Part shown: piece after piece, positions 1-8,913 of the stretch | Layout of the letters: each line of letters begins with the position of its first letter | How positions within the stretch are numbered: the first letter of the stretch is position 1 | Assembly: GCA_944387015.1 (NCBI GenBank) | Contig: CALXDH010000002.1 | Location: 1 to 64,000 of the forward strand | Origin: an uncultured Oscillospiraceae bacterium | GTDB lineage: Bacteria > Bacillota > Clostridia > Oscillospirales > Oscillospiraceae | Length of the DNA stretch: 64,000 bases | Direction of reading: 5' to 3' | Translations under genes and position numbers: made by a program | The notes under the pieces: generated by a model | Databases searched by the model: none | Seen by the model: only the letters and a program-made list of their open reading frames with translations | Told to the model about the DNA's origin: nothing

Positions 1-621
1 GTGGACCGGATCTTCACCCGCATCGGCGCCAGCGACGACCTCTCCGCCGGACAGTCCACCTTCATGGTGGAGATGACGGAGGTGGCGGACATCCTGCGCC
101 ATGCCACCAAGCACTCCCTGCTGATCCTGGACGAGATCGGCCGGGGCACCTCCACCTTTGACGGTATGTCCATCGCCCGGGCGGTGCTGGAGTACTGCGC
201 GGACAAGAAGCTCCTGGGGGCCAAGACCCTCTTCGCCACCCACTACCACGAGCTGACGGAGCTGGAGAACACCCTCCCCGGCACCGTGAACTACAACATC
301 GCCGTCAAGACCCGGGGGGAGGACATCATCTTCCTGCGCAAGATCGTCCCCGGCGGCGCGGACCGCAGCTACGGCATCGAGGTTGCCAAGCTGGCGGGAC
401 TGCCGGACAAGGTGATCCAGCGGGCCAAGACGGTGCTGCAGGAGCTGGAAGAGGAGAACGGCGTGCCCTACGTCGCGCCCCGGAAGGAGACCGATCAGGT
501 CTCCCTGGACGCCCTGGGCGAGGGCGAGGTCCTGGACGCCATCCGGCGCTGCCAGGTGGAGACGCTGACGCCCTTGGAGGCGATGAACCTCATCTACGGG
601 TGGAAGCAGAAACTCACTTGA
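1..621 (+). CDS. mutS: DNA mismatch repair protein MutS, C-terminal part
   Basis: MutS recognises mismatches and hands over to MutL (encoded 2 kb downstream). Only the last 206 residues are in the window; the reading frame is open at base 1, so the apparent GTG start is just the window edge. Visible are the Walker B/D-loop of the ABC-type ATPase domain ([16 protein letters not shown], visible residues 40-55), the H-loop region (LFATHYHEL) and the C-terminal helical dimerisation segment ending GWKQKLT. The last 28 codons including the stop are repeated almost exactly at 749-833 (see repeat). Identification is certain from the ATPase motifs. Confidence 0.97.
   Translation: MDRIFTRIGASDDLSAGQSTFMVEMTEVADILRHATKHSLLILDEIGRGTSTFDGMSIARAVLEYCADKKLLGAKTLFATHYHELTELENTLPGTVNYNIAVKTRGEDIIFLRKIVPGGADRSYGIEVAKLAGLPDKVIQRAKTVLQELEEENGVPYVAPRKETDQVSLDALGEGEVLDAIRRCQVETLTPLEAMNLIYGWKQKLT
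537..621 (+). repeat. Direct repeat, copy 1 (mutS 3' end)
   Basis: The first 75 bases (537-611) match 749-823 with one mismatch (574 versus 786). The final ten bases differ at the DNA level but still encode K-L-T-stop in both copies. This copy is the functional end of mutS. Confidence 0.9.
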
Positions 622-634
622 GATGGCGTCCAGC

Positions 635-727
635 CGCGCCGCACGGCGCGTGCAAGCGTTTTGCGGAGCAAAACCTTGAAATGGGCGGGCTTTGCCCGGC
701 CATTTGAGTCCAATGCGGGGTCCCCGC
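635..727. repeat. Cluster of four small palindromes (REP-like)
   Basis: Between the two mutS-end copies lie four consecutive hairpins: 635-650 (7-bp arms, loop CA), 658-674 (GTTTTGC/GCAAAAC, loop GGA), 679-705 (12-bp arms with one mismatch, loop TTT) and 715-727 (GCGGGG/CCCCGC). The dense array resembles a REP/BIME-type non-coding repeat. Whether it recurs elsewhere in the genome cannot be seen here. Confidence 0.55.
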
Positions 728-748
728 CGGGCCTGACCGGTGGGGTGC

Positions 749-833
749 CGCCATCCGGCGCTGCCAGGTGGAGACGCTGACGCCCCTGGAGGCGATGAAC
801 CTCATCTACGGGTGGAAGCAGAAGTTGACATAA
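749..833 (+). repeat. mutS: Direct repeat, copy 2 (orphan mutS 3' end)
   Basis: This is a second copy, 212 bp downstream, of the last codons of mutS ([20 protein letters not shown] then GWKQKLT and TAA). It has no start codon and is not in a larger reading frame, so it is a gene-end remnant. The synonymous differences in the last three codons suggest the copies have diverged or were joined by recombination between related alleles. Confidence 0.88.
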
Positions 834-882
834 CATCAGGGATTTTCCGGGACGGCCGGAAGATCCCGGCGGGAGGTTGTAC

Positions 883-1590
883 ATGGCAAAGCGAAAACAC
901 ACGGCCTATATGACGGCGGGGGAGCAGGTGGCCGGGACGGCGTTTTTTGTCATCTATCTGGTGGTGCTGCCCTTTGCGGCGGGGCCGCTGTTCCGCCTGG
1001 CGGGGAATCTCCTGGGAATGACCATCAGCGACGGGCTGCAGAACGTGCTGACCTACTACATCCTCTTTGCGGTGAGCATCATCATTTTCCACGGCTTTCT
1101 GGCCCGGACCTCCCGGCAGCTGGCGAACAACCTGGGCGCCGCCTGCAAGGCCGTGGCGGGCGGGCTGGTGGCCCTCTACGGACTCAACGAGCTGGTGTAC
1201 CGCCTGACGAACCTGCTGGTGGGCAACCGCACCAACCTCAACAATACCACCATCTCCGCCCAGATCGAAGCCGCTCCCCACATGACGGTTTTGATCGTGG
1301 TGTTTCTGGCGCCCTTTGTGGAGGAGGTGCTCTTCCGGGGGCTGGTGTTCGGGAACCTGCGGGGCAAGAGCCGCCTGGCGGCCTATGTGATCTCGTGTCT
1401 GCTGTTCGCGCTGCTGCATGTCTGGCAGTTCGCGGTGGTGGAGCAGGACATCACCTACTTTTTGCTGATGGTGCAGTATCTGGTACCGGGGCTGGTACTG
1501 GCGGGGGCCTATGATTACAGCGGCACGCTGTGGGCTTCCATCGGGCTCCACGCGGCGGCCAATGCCCTGAGTGTGTGGAGCATGCTGTAA
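883..1590 (+). CDS. CPBP family intramembrane metalloprotease
   Basis: This 235-residue polytopic membrane protein has the three signature motifs of CPBP (CAAX protease and bacteriocin-processing, Abi) peptidases: EEVLFRG at 147-153, FALLH ending at H179, and HAAAN at 223-227. These supply the glutamates, histidines and asparagine expected at the metal site. The ATG at 883 is chosen over the TTG at 877 because GGGAGG (871-876) sits six bases before it. The family includes prenyl-protein proteases and bacteriocin-immunity proteins; the substrate here is unknown. It lies between mutS and an AEC transporter with no obvious functional link. Confidence 0.88.
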   Translation: MAKRKHTAYMTAGEQVAGTAFFVIYLVVLPFAAGPLFRLAGNLLGMTISDGLQNVLTYYILFAVSIIIFHGFLARTSRQLANNLGAACKAVAGGLVALYGLNELVYRLTNLLVGNRTNLNNTTISAQIEAAPHMTVLIVVFLAPFVEEVLFRGLVFGNLRGKSRLAAYVISCLLFALLHVWQFAVVEQDITYFLLMVQYLVPGLVLAGAYDYSGTLWASIGLHAAANALSVWSML

Positions 1591-1671
1591 GGAACTTTTG
1601 TGCAGAACGGACCGCTCCGGAAAAAGCGGCGGCCCGCGTGAGATGATCGAATCAAAGGGAGAACGGGAGCC

Positions 1672-2586
1672 ATGAATTTTTGGGATGTATTTGGACAGAT
1701 GCTGGTGATCCTTACGGCCATCGCCGCCGGGTTCCTGGCGAGCCATCTGGGCTTTTTGAACGCGGAGGCGGACCAGAGGCTGTCCAAAACCGTGCTGAAC
1801 ATCACCAACCCCTGCATGATCGTGGGGGCGGTGGCCACCGGCAGCGCGCTGCCGGAGACCAGTGTGATCCTGCGGATCTTACTGGTGGCGCTGGTATTTT
1901 ACGTGGTGGAGTTTGCCGCCGTGCTCTCGCTGCCCCACCTGGTGGGCGGCACCCCGGCCCAGAAGGGCGTCTGGCGGTTCGTGCTGGCGTTTCCCAACGT
2001 GGGCTTTATCGGATACCCGGTGGCGGTGGCCCTCTTCGGAGAGGATGCCCTCTTCTACGCTGTGGTGCTGACGATCCCCTTCAACCTGCTCTCCTTCACC
2101 CTGGGGCCGCTGATGCTGGGCGGCGAGCTGCGCTTTTCCTGGAAGCAGTTCCTGACGCCCTGCATCGTGGCGTCGGTGATCTCCCTGGCGGTGGCCCTGA
2201 CCCACACCCAGATCCCCGCTCAGATCGGGGAGATGCTGGACATGGTGGGCGATGTGACCGTGCCCCTGGCGCTGATGCTGGTAGGCTCCGAGCTTGCAAA
2301 GCTCCCCCTGCGGCAGATGCTGGGCGGTCCCCGGGTGTGGGCCGTGGTCATCATCCGGCTGCTGGCGCTGCCGGTGCTCTTCAGCGGTGCGCTGCTGCTG
2401 ATGATGGACCTGCCGGAGATGCTCTACGGCGTGGCCGTCTCCCAGATGGCCATGCCGGTGGCGGTCACCGGCACGCTGATGTGCGCCACCTACGGCGGCG
2501 ACCAGCGCTCCATGGCTCAGGTCACCTTTCTGACCACGGTCATGTCCATTGTCACCATTCCCATCCTGGCGGTGACGCTGATGTAA
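1672..2586 (+). CDS. AEC family transporter (auxin efflux carrier-like)
   Basis: This is a 304-residue, almost wholly hydrophobic protein with about ten membrane segments in two halves. Its N-terminus (VFGQMLVILTAIAAGFLASH) and the helix with VTVPLALMLVGSELA are typical of the AEC/MleP family. Family members move malate, malonate and other organic acids; the substrate cannot be assigned. The start follows a GGGAG-type Shine-Dalgarno at about 1659. It precedes mutL by 28 bases and is probably co-transcribed with it. Confidence 0.87.
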   Translation: MNFWDVFGQMLVILTAIAAGFLASHLGFLNAEADQRLSKTVLNITNPCMIVGAVATGSALPETSVILRILLVALVFYVVEFAAVLSLPHLVGGTPAQKGVWRFVLAFPNVGFIGYPVAVALFGEDALFYAVVLTIPFNLLSFTLGPLMLGGELRFSWKQFLTPCIVASVISLAVALTHTQIPAQIGEMLDMVGDVTVPLALMLVGSELAKLPLRQMLGGPRVWAVVIIRLLALPVLFSGALLLMMDLPEMLYGVAVSQMAMPVAVTGTLMCATYGGDQRSMAQVTFLTTVMSIVTIPILAVTLM

Positions 2587-2614
2587 CGGATCCCTCCCGG
2601 AAAGGAGATGCAAC

Positions 2615-4756
2615 ATGCCTCACATTCAACAACTCGAATCCCATGTGGCGGACCTGATCGCCGCCGGCGAGGTGGTGGAGCGCCCTGCCAGCGTGGTCAA
2701 GGAACTGGTGGAAAACGCCATTGACGCCGGCGCCACAGCAGTGGTGGTGGAGATCCAGCGGGGCGGCATGGGCCTCATCCGGGTCACGGACAACGGCTGC
2801 GGCATCGCCCCCGGGGAGCTGCCCACCGCTTTCCTCCGCCACGCCACCTCCAAACTGCGCACCGCGGCGGACCTGGGGAAGATCGGCACCCTGGGCTTCC
2901 GGGGCGAGGCCCTGGCCGCCATCTCCGCCGTCAGCCGCACGGACATCCTCACCCGGCAGCATCAGGCCCAGATCGGGGCCTCGCTGCACCTGGAGGGGGG
3001 CTTGGCCGGCGAGGTGGAGAGCGTCGGCGCGCCGGAGGGTACCACCATGCTGGTGCGGGACCTCTTCTACAACACCCCGGCCCGGCTGAAGTTCATGCGC
3101 AAGGACAGCGCCGAGACCGCCGCCGTGGCGGGGCTCATGCAGCATCTGGCCTTGTCCCACCCGGACATCTCCTTCAAATTCATCAAGGACGGGACGGAGA
3201 CCCTCCACACCCCCGGCGACGGGAAGCTGGACTCCGCCATCTACGCCGCCCTGGGCCGGGACTTTGCCCGGAGCCTGGTGGCGGTGGAGGGCCGGGGAGA
3301 CGGCGTCAGCGTCTCCGGCTTTGTCACAAAGCCCCTGATGGGCCGGGGTTCCCGGTCCATGCAGACCTTCTTCGTCAACGGCCGATACATCAAGTCCCAG
3401 CTTCTCACGGCGGCGCTGGAGGAAGGGTACCGCAACCAGATCATGAAGGGAAAGTTCCCGGGGTGCGTGCTGTCGGTGACGCTGCCGGTGACGGCAGTGG
3501 ACGTGAACGTCCACCCCGCCAAGACCCAGGTGAAGTTCGCCCGGGAGCGGGAGGTGTTCGACGCGGTGTACCACACCGTCATGGATGGTCTGGACGCCCA
3601 GGGCGCCCCGGTCCCCGCCCCGAAGGCGGCGGAGCAGGTGGTCAATCCCCGGCAGGACTTCTTCCAGTCCATGGACGCTAAGACCTTCCGGGAAAAAAAC
3701 GCCGCGTCCCCCCGGGAAACGGCGGCCCCGGCAAAGCCCCAGGGAGGCCGCCCGGGGTGGAACACGGAGCAGCGCAGCGCCTCCCGGGTGGCGGACAGCC
3801 TGCCGGTACGTCCGGTCTATGGAAGCGGGACGCAAAGCATCTCCCGGCCGAAAGCTGCCGCAGGTTTGTCCAGCGCTTTGGGCAGCGCCCCGGCGTCGGT
3901 GACGGCGCCCCGGGAGCGGACCGGCGGCGCGCTGGGCGGCGCTCCCGCGTCGGTGATGGCCCCCGGGAATCGGACGGTCAAAACGTCCGGCGCTGCATCC
4001 GGTCCGGATACGGCGGCGCAGGGCCGCAGCATTGCGCCCGGCGCTTCGGGAACCCTTCCCGCCTCCGCGGCCCCCGCCCGGAAGGCGGACACACCCGCCG
4101 TCCCGGAGCGGCCCCGGCCCGTGGTGCCCGCAATTCCGGCGGAGCGGCAGGCACTGGAGATCCCCGGGCAGACGGCGCTGGAGCCGCAGCGGGAGGAACC
4201 CTGGCGGATCGCCGGGGAGGTGCTGCATACCTACATCGTCTGCGAAAGCGGCGACGGGGTGGTGTGGCTCATCGACAAGCACGCCGCCCATGAGCGGATC
4301 AATTTCGACCGCCTGATGGCGTCTCAGGAGCCGCCCATGCGGCAGACGCTGCTGGTGCCCGTGGCAGTGGAGCCGGGCCGGGAGGAGGCGGCGCTGCTGC
4401 TGGAAAACCTGCCCCAGCTGGAGAAGCTGGGCTTTGCCTGCGAGGACTTCGGCGACGGCACCATTTTGGTGCGGGAGGTTCCGGCGGACATCGATCCGGC
4501 GGATACCGCCGCCACGCTGGAAGAGCTGGCGGAGGACCTGCGCACCGGCCGCAGTACTGACGAGCGGCGGGAGAACCTGCTGCACACCATGGCCTGCAAA
4601 GCCGCCATCAAGGGCGGCTGGACCAGTGACCCGGCGGAGCTGCGGGTGCTGGTGGACAAGGTGCAAAGCGGTGAGGTGCGCTTTTGCCCCCACGGCCGCC
4701 CGGTGGCGGTGAAGCTCACGAAATACGAGCTGGAGAAGATGTTCAAGCGGGCGTGA
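2615..4756 (+). CDS. mutL: DNA mismatch repair endonuclease MutL
   Basis: MutL couples MutS mismatch recognition to strand incision. The 713-residue protein has the N-terminal GHKL ATPase (ELVENAIDAGA, TDNGCGI, GFRGEALAAI), then a long Ala/Pro/Gly-rich linker (about residues 350-510) with an imperfect internal repeat (SAPASVTAPRERT and GAPASVMAPGNRT), then the C-terminal endonuclease domain. The metal motif reads DKHAAHERINFD from D554, against the canonical DQHA(X)2E(X)4E, and the zinc-site motif CPHGRP begins at C691. An endonuclease-type MutL fits a genome with no MutH strategy. AAAGGAGATG lies just before the ATG. Confidence 0.97.
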   Translation: MPHIQQLESHVADLIAAGEVVERPASVVKELVENAIDAGATAVVVEIQRGGMGLIRVTDNGCGIAPGELPTAFLRHATSKLRTAADLGKIGTLGFRGEALAAISAVSRTDILTRQHQAQIGASLHLEGGLAGEVESVGAPEGTTMLVRDLFYNTPARLKFMRKDSAETAAVAGLMQHLALSHPDISFKFIKDGTETLHTPGDGKLDSAIYAALGRDFARSLVAVEGRGDGVSVSGFVTKPLMGRGSRSMQTFFVNGRYIKSQLLTAALEEGYRNQIMKGKFPGCVLSVTLPVTAVDVNVHPAKTQVKFAREREVFDAVYHTVMDGLDAQGAPVPAPKAAEQVVNPRQDFFQSMDAKTFREKNAASPRETAAPAKPQGGRPGWNTEQRSASRVADSLPVRPVYGSGTQSISRPKAAAGLSSALGSAPASVTAPRERTGGALGGAPASVMAPGNRTVKTSGAASGPDTAAQGRSIAPGASGTLPASAAPARKADTPAVPERPRPVVPAIPAERQALEIPGQTALEPQREEPWRIAGEVLHTYIVCESGDGVVWLIDKHAAHERINFDRLMASQEPPMRQTLLVPVAVEPGREEAALLLENLPQLEKLGFACEDFGDGTILVREVPADIDPADTAATLEELAEDLRTGRSTDERRENLLHTMACKAAIKGGWTSDPAELRVLVDKVQSGEVRFCPHGRPVAVKLTKYELEKMFKRA

Positions 4757-4776
4757 CGTGCCCGGGGAGGTTCGGT

Positions 4777-4959
4777 GTGGAAAAGAAGCGGTTTGTGAGA
4801 ACATACAGACAGGGAACTCTGGACGTGATCGAAGTTTTTGTGGACCGGGAGACCGGCGTCAATTATATCTTTCGAACCGCAGGCAACGCCGGCGGGCTGA
4901 CGCCTCTGCTGGGCAGGGACGGAAAGCCTGTGGTGACGCCGATACTGGAAGAGGAGTGA
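4777..4959 (+). CDS. DUF6440 family small protein
   Basis: This is a 60-residue protein with the pattern VDRETGVNYIF...AGGLTPLLGRDGKPVV typical of DUF6440 proteins of Clostridia. No function is known. The reading frame is open further upstream, but GTG 4777 is chosen because GGGGAGG (4764-4770) is six bases before it and the family begins with a short charged N-terminus. It sits 20 bp after mutL and 4 bp before the next gene, in the same transcript. Confidence 0.75.
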   Translation: MEKKRFVRTYRQGTLDVIEVFVDRETGVNYIFRTAGNAGGLTPLLGRDGKPVVTPILEEE

Positions 4960-4963
4960 TGAA

Positions 4964-5560
4964 ATGAAGCTGTTGATCGTGGATTGCTGCATCAGCCAGC
5001 GGGGGGAGGCGTCCCGTACCCGGCGGCTGCTGCGGGCCTATGTGGAGTCGTTTTGCCGCAGCCATCCGGACACGGAGACGGAGACCGTCACGCCGGAGAC
5101 GCTGCTCTCCCTCAAGCCCTTTGACCCGGCAATGCTGGATGAGCGGGACGCCCTGGCGTCGGTGCAGGCCTGGGACGCGCCGGTCTACGACCTGGCCCGG
5201 CAGTTCCGGGCGGCGGACGCCGTGGTGGTGGCGGCGCCCTTCTGGGATCTGAGCTTCCCGGCGGCACTGCGGACCTATATCGAGTATATCTCCGCCAACG
5301 GCCTTACGTATCACTACGAATCCGACGGCTGCCACGGGGACTGCCGGGCGCGGCAGCTGGTGTACCTCACCACCGGCGGCGACGTGGAGCGGGAGGACTC
5401 CCTGGGGGCGCTGTACTGGCGGCAGCTTTGCGCCATGTTCGGCATCGGCCGGTTCGACTATGTCTTCGGCGGCGGACTGGACCTGGATCCCGCCAGGACC
5501 GAGGAGCTGGTCGTCTCTGCCTGTGAGCTGGCTGCCCGTCTGGCGGCGGAGGCGTGCTGA
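4964..5560 (+). CDS. NAD(P)H-dependent flavin oxidoreductase (flavodoxin-fold)
   Basis: The 198-residue protein has the flavodoxin-like fold of FMN-dependent NAD(P)H:quinone/azo reductases: an N-terminal beta strand and loop (LLIVDCCISQRGEASRTRRL), the central segment ADAVVVAAPFWDLSFPAALRTYIEY that contacts FMN, and YLTTGGD. The expected reaction is two-electron reduction of quinones or azo compounds; the physiological substrate is unknown. The ATG overlaps the end of the DUF6440 context (4-bp gap), and its stop overlaps the GTG of miaA. Confidence 0.82.
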   Translation: MKLLIVDCCISQRGEASRTRRLLRAYVESFCRSHPDTETETVTPETLLSLKPFDPAMLDERDALASVQAWDAPVYDLARQFRAADAVVVAAPFWDLSFPAALRTYIEYISANGLTYHYESDGCHGDCRARQLVYLTTGGDVEREDSLGALYWRQLCAMFGIGRFDYVFGGGLDLDPARTEELVVSACELAARLAAEAC

Positions 5561-6534
5561 GCGTGGAAAACCGGGAGCAGAAAACGGCCGCGGCGCCGAA
5601 GATCGTCTGTGTGGTGGGCCCCACCGCCTGCGGAAAGACCACGCTGGGGGTGCTGCTGGCCAAGCGGTTTCATGGGGAAGTGGTCTCCGCCGACTCCATG
5701 CAGATCTACCGGGGCATGGTGATCGGCACCGCCGCCCCCACGGCGGAGGAGATGCAGGGCGTCCCCCACCACATGATCGGCGTGGCGGACCCTACGGAGC
5801 AGTGGTCCGCCGCCCGGTACGCCCAGACGGCCATCCCCATCGTGGATGACATCCTCGCCCGGGGCAAGCTGCCCATTCTGGTGGGCGGCACCGGCCTCTG
5901 GATGGAGGCGGTGGTCCGGGGCCACGGGTTTGCCGGAGGCCATGCCGGCGGCGCCGTCCGCCGGGAACTGCAGGAGCGTCTGGAGCGGGAGGGCATCGCG
6001 TCGCTGCTGGAAGAGCTGCGGCAGGTGGACCCGGAGGCCGCCCGGCGGCTCCATCCGGCGGATGAAAAGCGGATCCTCCGGGCGCTGGAGGTCTACCGGG
6101 AGACGGGAAAGACCATCACGGAGCACAACCGGGAGACGGCGGCCCTGCCGCCCCGGTACGATGCCGTGTGGATCGGGCTGCAGTTTGAAGAGCGGGCGGA
6201 GATGAAGGCCCTCATTGACCGGCGGGTGGACGCCATGGTGGAGGAGGGGCTGCTGGAGGAGGTCATGGGCCTGCTCAAAAGCGGCCTGCCCCGGGATGCC
6301 ACCGCCCTTCAGGCCATCGGCTATAAGGAGTTTCTGGGGGTGGCGGAGGGCACCGCCACCGTGGACCAGGCGGTGGCGGAGGTAAAGCTCCGCTCCCGGC
6401 AATATGCCAAGCGCCAGCTGACGTGGCTGCGGCGCAACCCGGAGATCCACTGGATCTGGTGGGGAAAAGAGCGGGATTTTGCCCGCGCCCTGCAAATTTC
6501 GACGGAAATTCTGTCCGACGCAGGCGTATCCTAA
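5554..6534 (+). CDS. miaA: tRNA dimethylallyltransferase MiaA
   Basis: MiaA adds a dimethylallyl group to N6 of A37 in tRNAs that read UNN codons. The 326-residue protein has the P-loop GPTACGKT at residues 22-29, the DSMQIYRG motif, the GGTGLW segment and the C-terminal [13 protein letters not shown] element, all typical of the family. The GTG at 5554 overlaps the preceding stop by seven bases, implying translational coupling. A second GTG lies nine bases later. Its position after mutL and before hfq matches the widespread mutL-miaA-hfq order. Confidence 0.96.
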   Translation: MLSVENREQKTAAAPKIVCVVGPTACGKTTLGVLLAKRFHGEVVSADSMQIYRGMVIGTAAPTAEEMQGVPHHMIGVADPTEQWSAARYAQTAIPIVDDILARGKLPILVGGTGLWMEAVVRGHGFAGGHAGGAVRRELQERLEREGIASLLEELRQVDPEAARRLHPADEKRILRALEVYRETGKTITEHNRETAALPPRYDAVWIGLQFEERAEMKALIDRRVDAMVEEGLLEEVMGLLKSGLPRDATALQAIGYKEFLGVAEGTATVDQAVAEVKLRSRQYAKRQLTWLRRNPEIHWIWWGKERDFARALQISTEILSDAGVS

Positions 6535-6599
6535 GCCTGGCGGACGGAAAATGCTGGAAAATCTTCCGACCGATTGAAACAGATAAAAGGAGCGGACGA

Positions 6600-6827
6600 A
6601 TGATGCAGACCAAGGCGAATTTACAGGATTTGTTTTTACTCAGAGCCCGGCGGGAAAAGATGCCGGTGACCATGTTTTTGATGAACGGCTTTCAGATGCG
6701 GGGCATCATCACGGGCTTTGACGCCTTTGTGGTGGTGCTGGACAGCGAGGGCCGACAGCAGATCATCTACAAGCACGCCATCTCCACCATCGCGCCGCTG
6801 CGGCCGGTGGACCTGACGGAGGAGTGA
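6600..6827 (+). CDS. hfq: RNA chaperone Hfq
   Basis: Hfq is a hexameric Sm-like RNA-binding protein. The 75-residue product contains the Sm1 motif ([20 protein letters not shown]) and the Sm2 motif YKHAIST, and it starts with the usual [13 protein letters not shown] helix. The C-terminal tail is very short, as in other Firmicutes. Two adjacent ATGs (6600 and 6603) follow AAAAGGAGCGG. It lies 65 bp after miaA, the classical arrangement. Confidence 0.96.
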   Translation: MMQTKANLQDLFLLRARREKMPVTMFLMNGFQMRGIITGFDAFVVVLDSEGRQQIIYKHAISTIAPLRPVDLTEE

Positions 6828-6864
6828 GTTCCTTCGGCCGGAGAGGCGCAGAGAAAGGGACACC

Positions 6865-8151
6865 ATGAAAAACAGCTCACTGGGAACAAAATTGCTGCTG
6901 GCGGGGGTGACGCTGGCGGTGCTGGTGTATTTCGGCGTCCAGGGCCTGCGGTATCTGGACGATCCGCTCATGACGAGCCTTGCCTACGAGGACCAGGTGG
7001 AGGAGTCCATTGACGTCTCCGGCTACGTGGTCCGGGAGGAATCGGTGCTGCCGGATGAGAGCAGCGGATCGCTGCGGCTTCAGCGCTCGGAAGGGGAGCG
7101 GGTCAGCGACGGCGGCACGGTGGCGCTGGTGTATGCCGACGAGTCATCCATCCAGCTGCAGGACCAGATGGACAGCCTCCGGGACCGGATCGAGCAGCTG
7201 GAGTATGCCCAGGCCGCGGCCCTTGGGACGGAGGTCTCGCTGAAACTGGACAGCCAGATCCTCCAGGGGATCGTGGACCTGCGGACGGCCATTGCGGAAA
7301 ACCGCCTGGACCGGGCGGAGGAGCATGGAAAGGACCTGAGGAGCCTGGTGCTCAAGCGGGACTACACCGACGCGGACACCGAGGACCTGGCGGCCCAGAT
7401 CACCTCGCTGCAGACGGAGCTCAAGACGCTCCAGTCTCAGGCGGCCGCCTCCATCCGGCGGATCACCGCTCCCCAGGCGGGGCTTTATTCCGCCGTGGTG
7501 GACGGCTATGAGACCGTCCTGACACCGGAGAACGTCTCTTCTCTGACGCCGTCTCAGCTCAAGGCCGTCCAGCCGGACGAGAGCGTCCAATCCCAGGTGG
7601 GAAAGCTGGTGCTGGGGGATACCTGGTACTATGCGGTCATCATGGACACGGACCAGGCCCGGGAACTGGAAGAGGAGGGCAGTGTCACGCTGCGCTTTGC
7701 CAAGAGCGCGGATCAGGACTTGTCGGTGACGGTGGACTCCGTCAGCGCGGAGGAAAACGGCCAGGTGGTCGTGGTGTTCCGGGGCACCACCTATCTTTCT
7801 CAGCTGACGCTGCTGCGCCAGCAGAGCGCCCAGATCATCCGGCGTATCGCCGAGGGCATCCGTATTCCGAAGGAGGCCATCCGGACGGAAAAAGTGACAG
7901 TGGACGAGGAGACCGGCGAGCGCACGTCCACAGCCATGACCGGCGTGTACTGCATGGTGGGCGCCGAAGCCCGCTTCAAGCCGGTGGAGGTGGTGTACAG
8001 CGGGGACGACTTTGTCCTGGTGACCTCCACCCTGGCGGAGAGTGCCTCCGCCAGTCAGGAGAAGGTGCGTCTGCGGGCCGGGGATGAGATCATCATCGCC
8101 GCGGACGATTTGTACGACGGCAAGGTGCTCAACCGGCAGATCTACGAATAA
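6865..8151 (+). CDS. HlyD-like membrane-anchored adaptor protein
   Basis: The 428-residue protein has an N-terminal transmembrane anchor (about residues 9-29), then a split biotinyl-lipoyl-like beta domain (SGYVVREESVLPD..., GERVSDGGTVALVYAD) interrupted by a coiled coil (about 95-190), which is the HlyD/periplasmic-adaptor architecture. No ABC or RND partner is adjacent. Instead it heads a cluster with yggS, sepF and divIVA, so a role in envelope assembly or division is at least as likely as export. That role is inference from position. Confidence 0.72.
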   Translation: MKNSSLGTKLLLAGVTLAVLVYFGVQGLRYLDDPLMTSLAYEDQVEESIDVSGYVVREESVLPDESSGSLRLQRSEGERVSDGGTVALVYADESSIQLQDQMDSLRDRIEQLEYAQAAALGTEVSLKLDSQILQGIVDLRTAIAENRLDRAEEHGKDLRSLVLKRDYTDADTEDLAAQITSLQTELKTLQSQAAASIRRITAPQAGLYSAVVDGYETVLTPENVSSLTPSQLKAVQPDESVQSQVGKLVLGDTWYYAVIMDTDQARELEEEGSVTLRFAKSADQDLSVTVDSVSAEENGQVVVVFRGTTYLSQLTLLRQQSAQIIRRIAEGIRIPKEAIRTEKVTVDEETGERTSTAMTGVYCMVGAEARFKPVEVVYSGDDFVLVTSTLAESASASQEKVRLRAGDEIIIAADDLYDGKVLNRQIYE

Positions 8152-8183
8152 AGAGAAAATTGCGTAAGAAAGAGGGAGATCTC

Positions 8184-8876
8184 ATGTCCATCGCAGAAAA
8201 TATCGCCCGGGTGCGGGCCAATATCGCAGCAGCGGCCCGGGAGGCGGGCCGGGATCCGGCGGACATCATTCTGGTAGGCGCCAGCAAGATGAACGACGCC
8301 GCCGCCTGCCGGGAGGCCATTGCCGCCGGCATCGACGCACTGGGAGAAAACCGGGTGCAGGAGATGACATCCAAACTGGCCGAGCACGCCTATGACGGCG
8401 CCCCGCTGCACTTCATCGGCCATCTGCAGCGCAATAAGGTCAATAAGGTGGTGGGCCACGTGGACCTGATCCAGTCGGTGGGCTCTTTGGAGCTGCTGGA
8501 TGAGATCGAGCGGGTGGCCGCCGCCCGGGATCTGGTGCAGGACATTTTGCTGGAAGTGAACATCGGCCGGGAGGAGGCCAAGAGCGGCTTTGCCCCGGAG
8601 GAAGTCCTCGCCGGTGCCCAGGCTGCCGCCAAGCGTGCCCATGTGCGGGTGCGGGGCCTGATGACCATCCCCCCCGCGGATGCGGATCGGCAGGAAAATC
8701 TGCGGTATTTTCAGGAAGTGCAGGCACTTTATGTTGACATGAATACAAAATTGTTCCATAATGAATTGAAGTATCTGTCCATGGGAATGAGCGGCGATTA
8801 CGCGGATGCCATCCGTGCCGGCGCCACCATGGTCCGGGTGGGCACGGCCATTTTCGGCGCCCGGAACTACACCTGA
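8184..8876 (+). CDS. YggS family PLP-binding homeostasis protein
   Basis: This is a 230-residue alanine-racemase-like TIM barrel with no catalytic partner domain, which regulates pyridoxal phosphate homeostasis in the cytoplasm. The PLP lysine lies in LVGASKM, followed by FGENRVQE-like LGENRVQEM, HFIGHLQRNK and the phosphate-binding SMGMSGDYADAIRAGATMVRVG. ATG 8184 is preferred to an upstream in-frame ATG because of AGAGGGAGAT just before it. In Gram-positives yggS typically precedes sepF, as here. Confidence 0.93.
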   Translation: MSIAENIARVRANIAAAAREAGRDPADIILVGASKMNDAAACREAIAAGIDALGENRVQEMTSKLAEHAYDGAPLHFIGHLQRNKVNKVVGHVDLIQSVGSLELLDEIERVAAARDLVQDILLEVNIGREEAKSGFAPEEVLAGAQAAAKRAHVRVRGLMTIPPADADRQENLRYFQEVQALYVDMNTKLFHNELKYLSMGMSGDYADAIRAGATMVRVGTAIFGARNYT

Positions 8877-8913
8877 GAGACGCGGAGCACGGCTCCGATG
8901 GGAGGTTTTTGCC

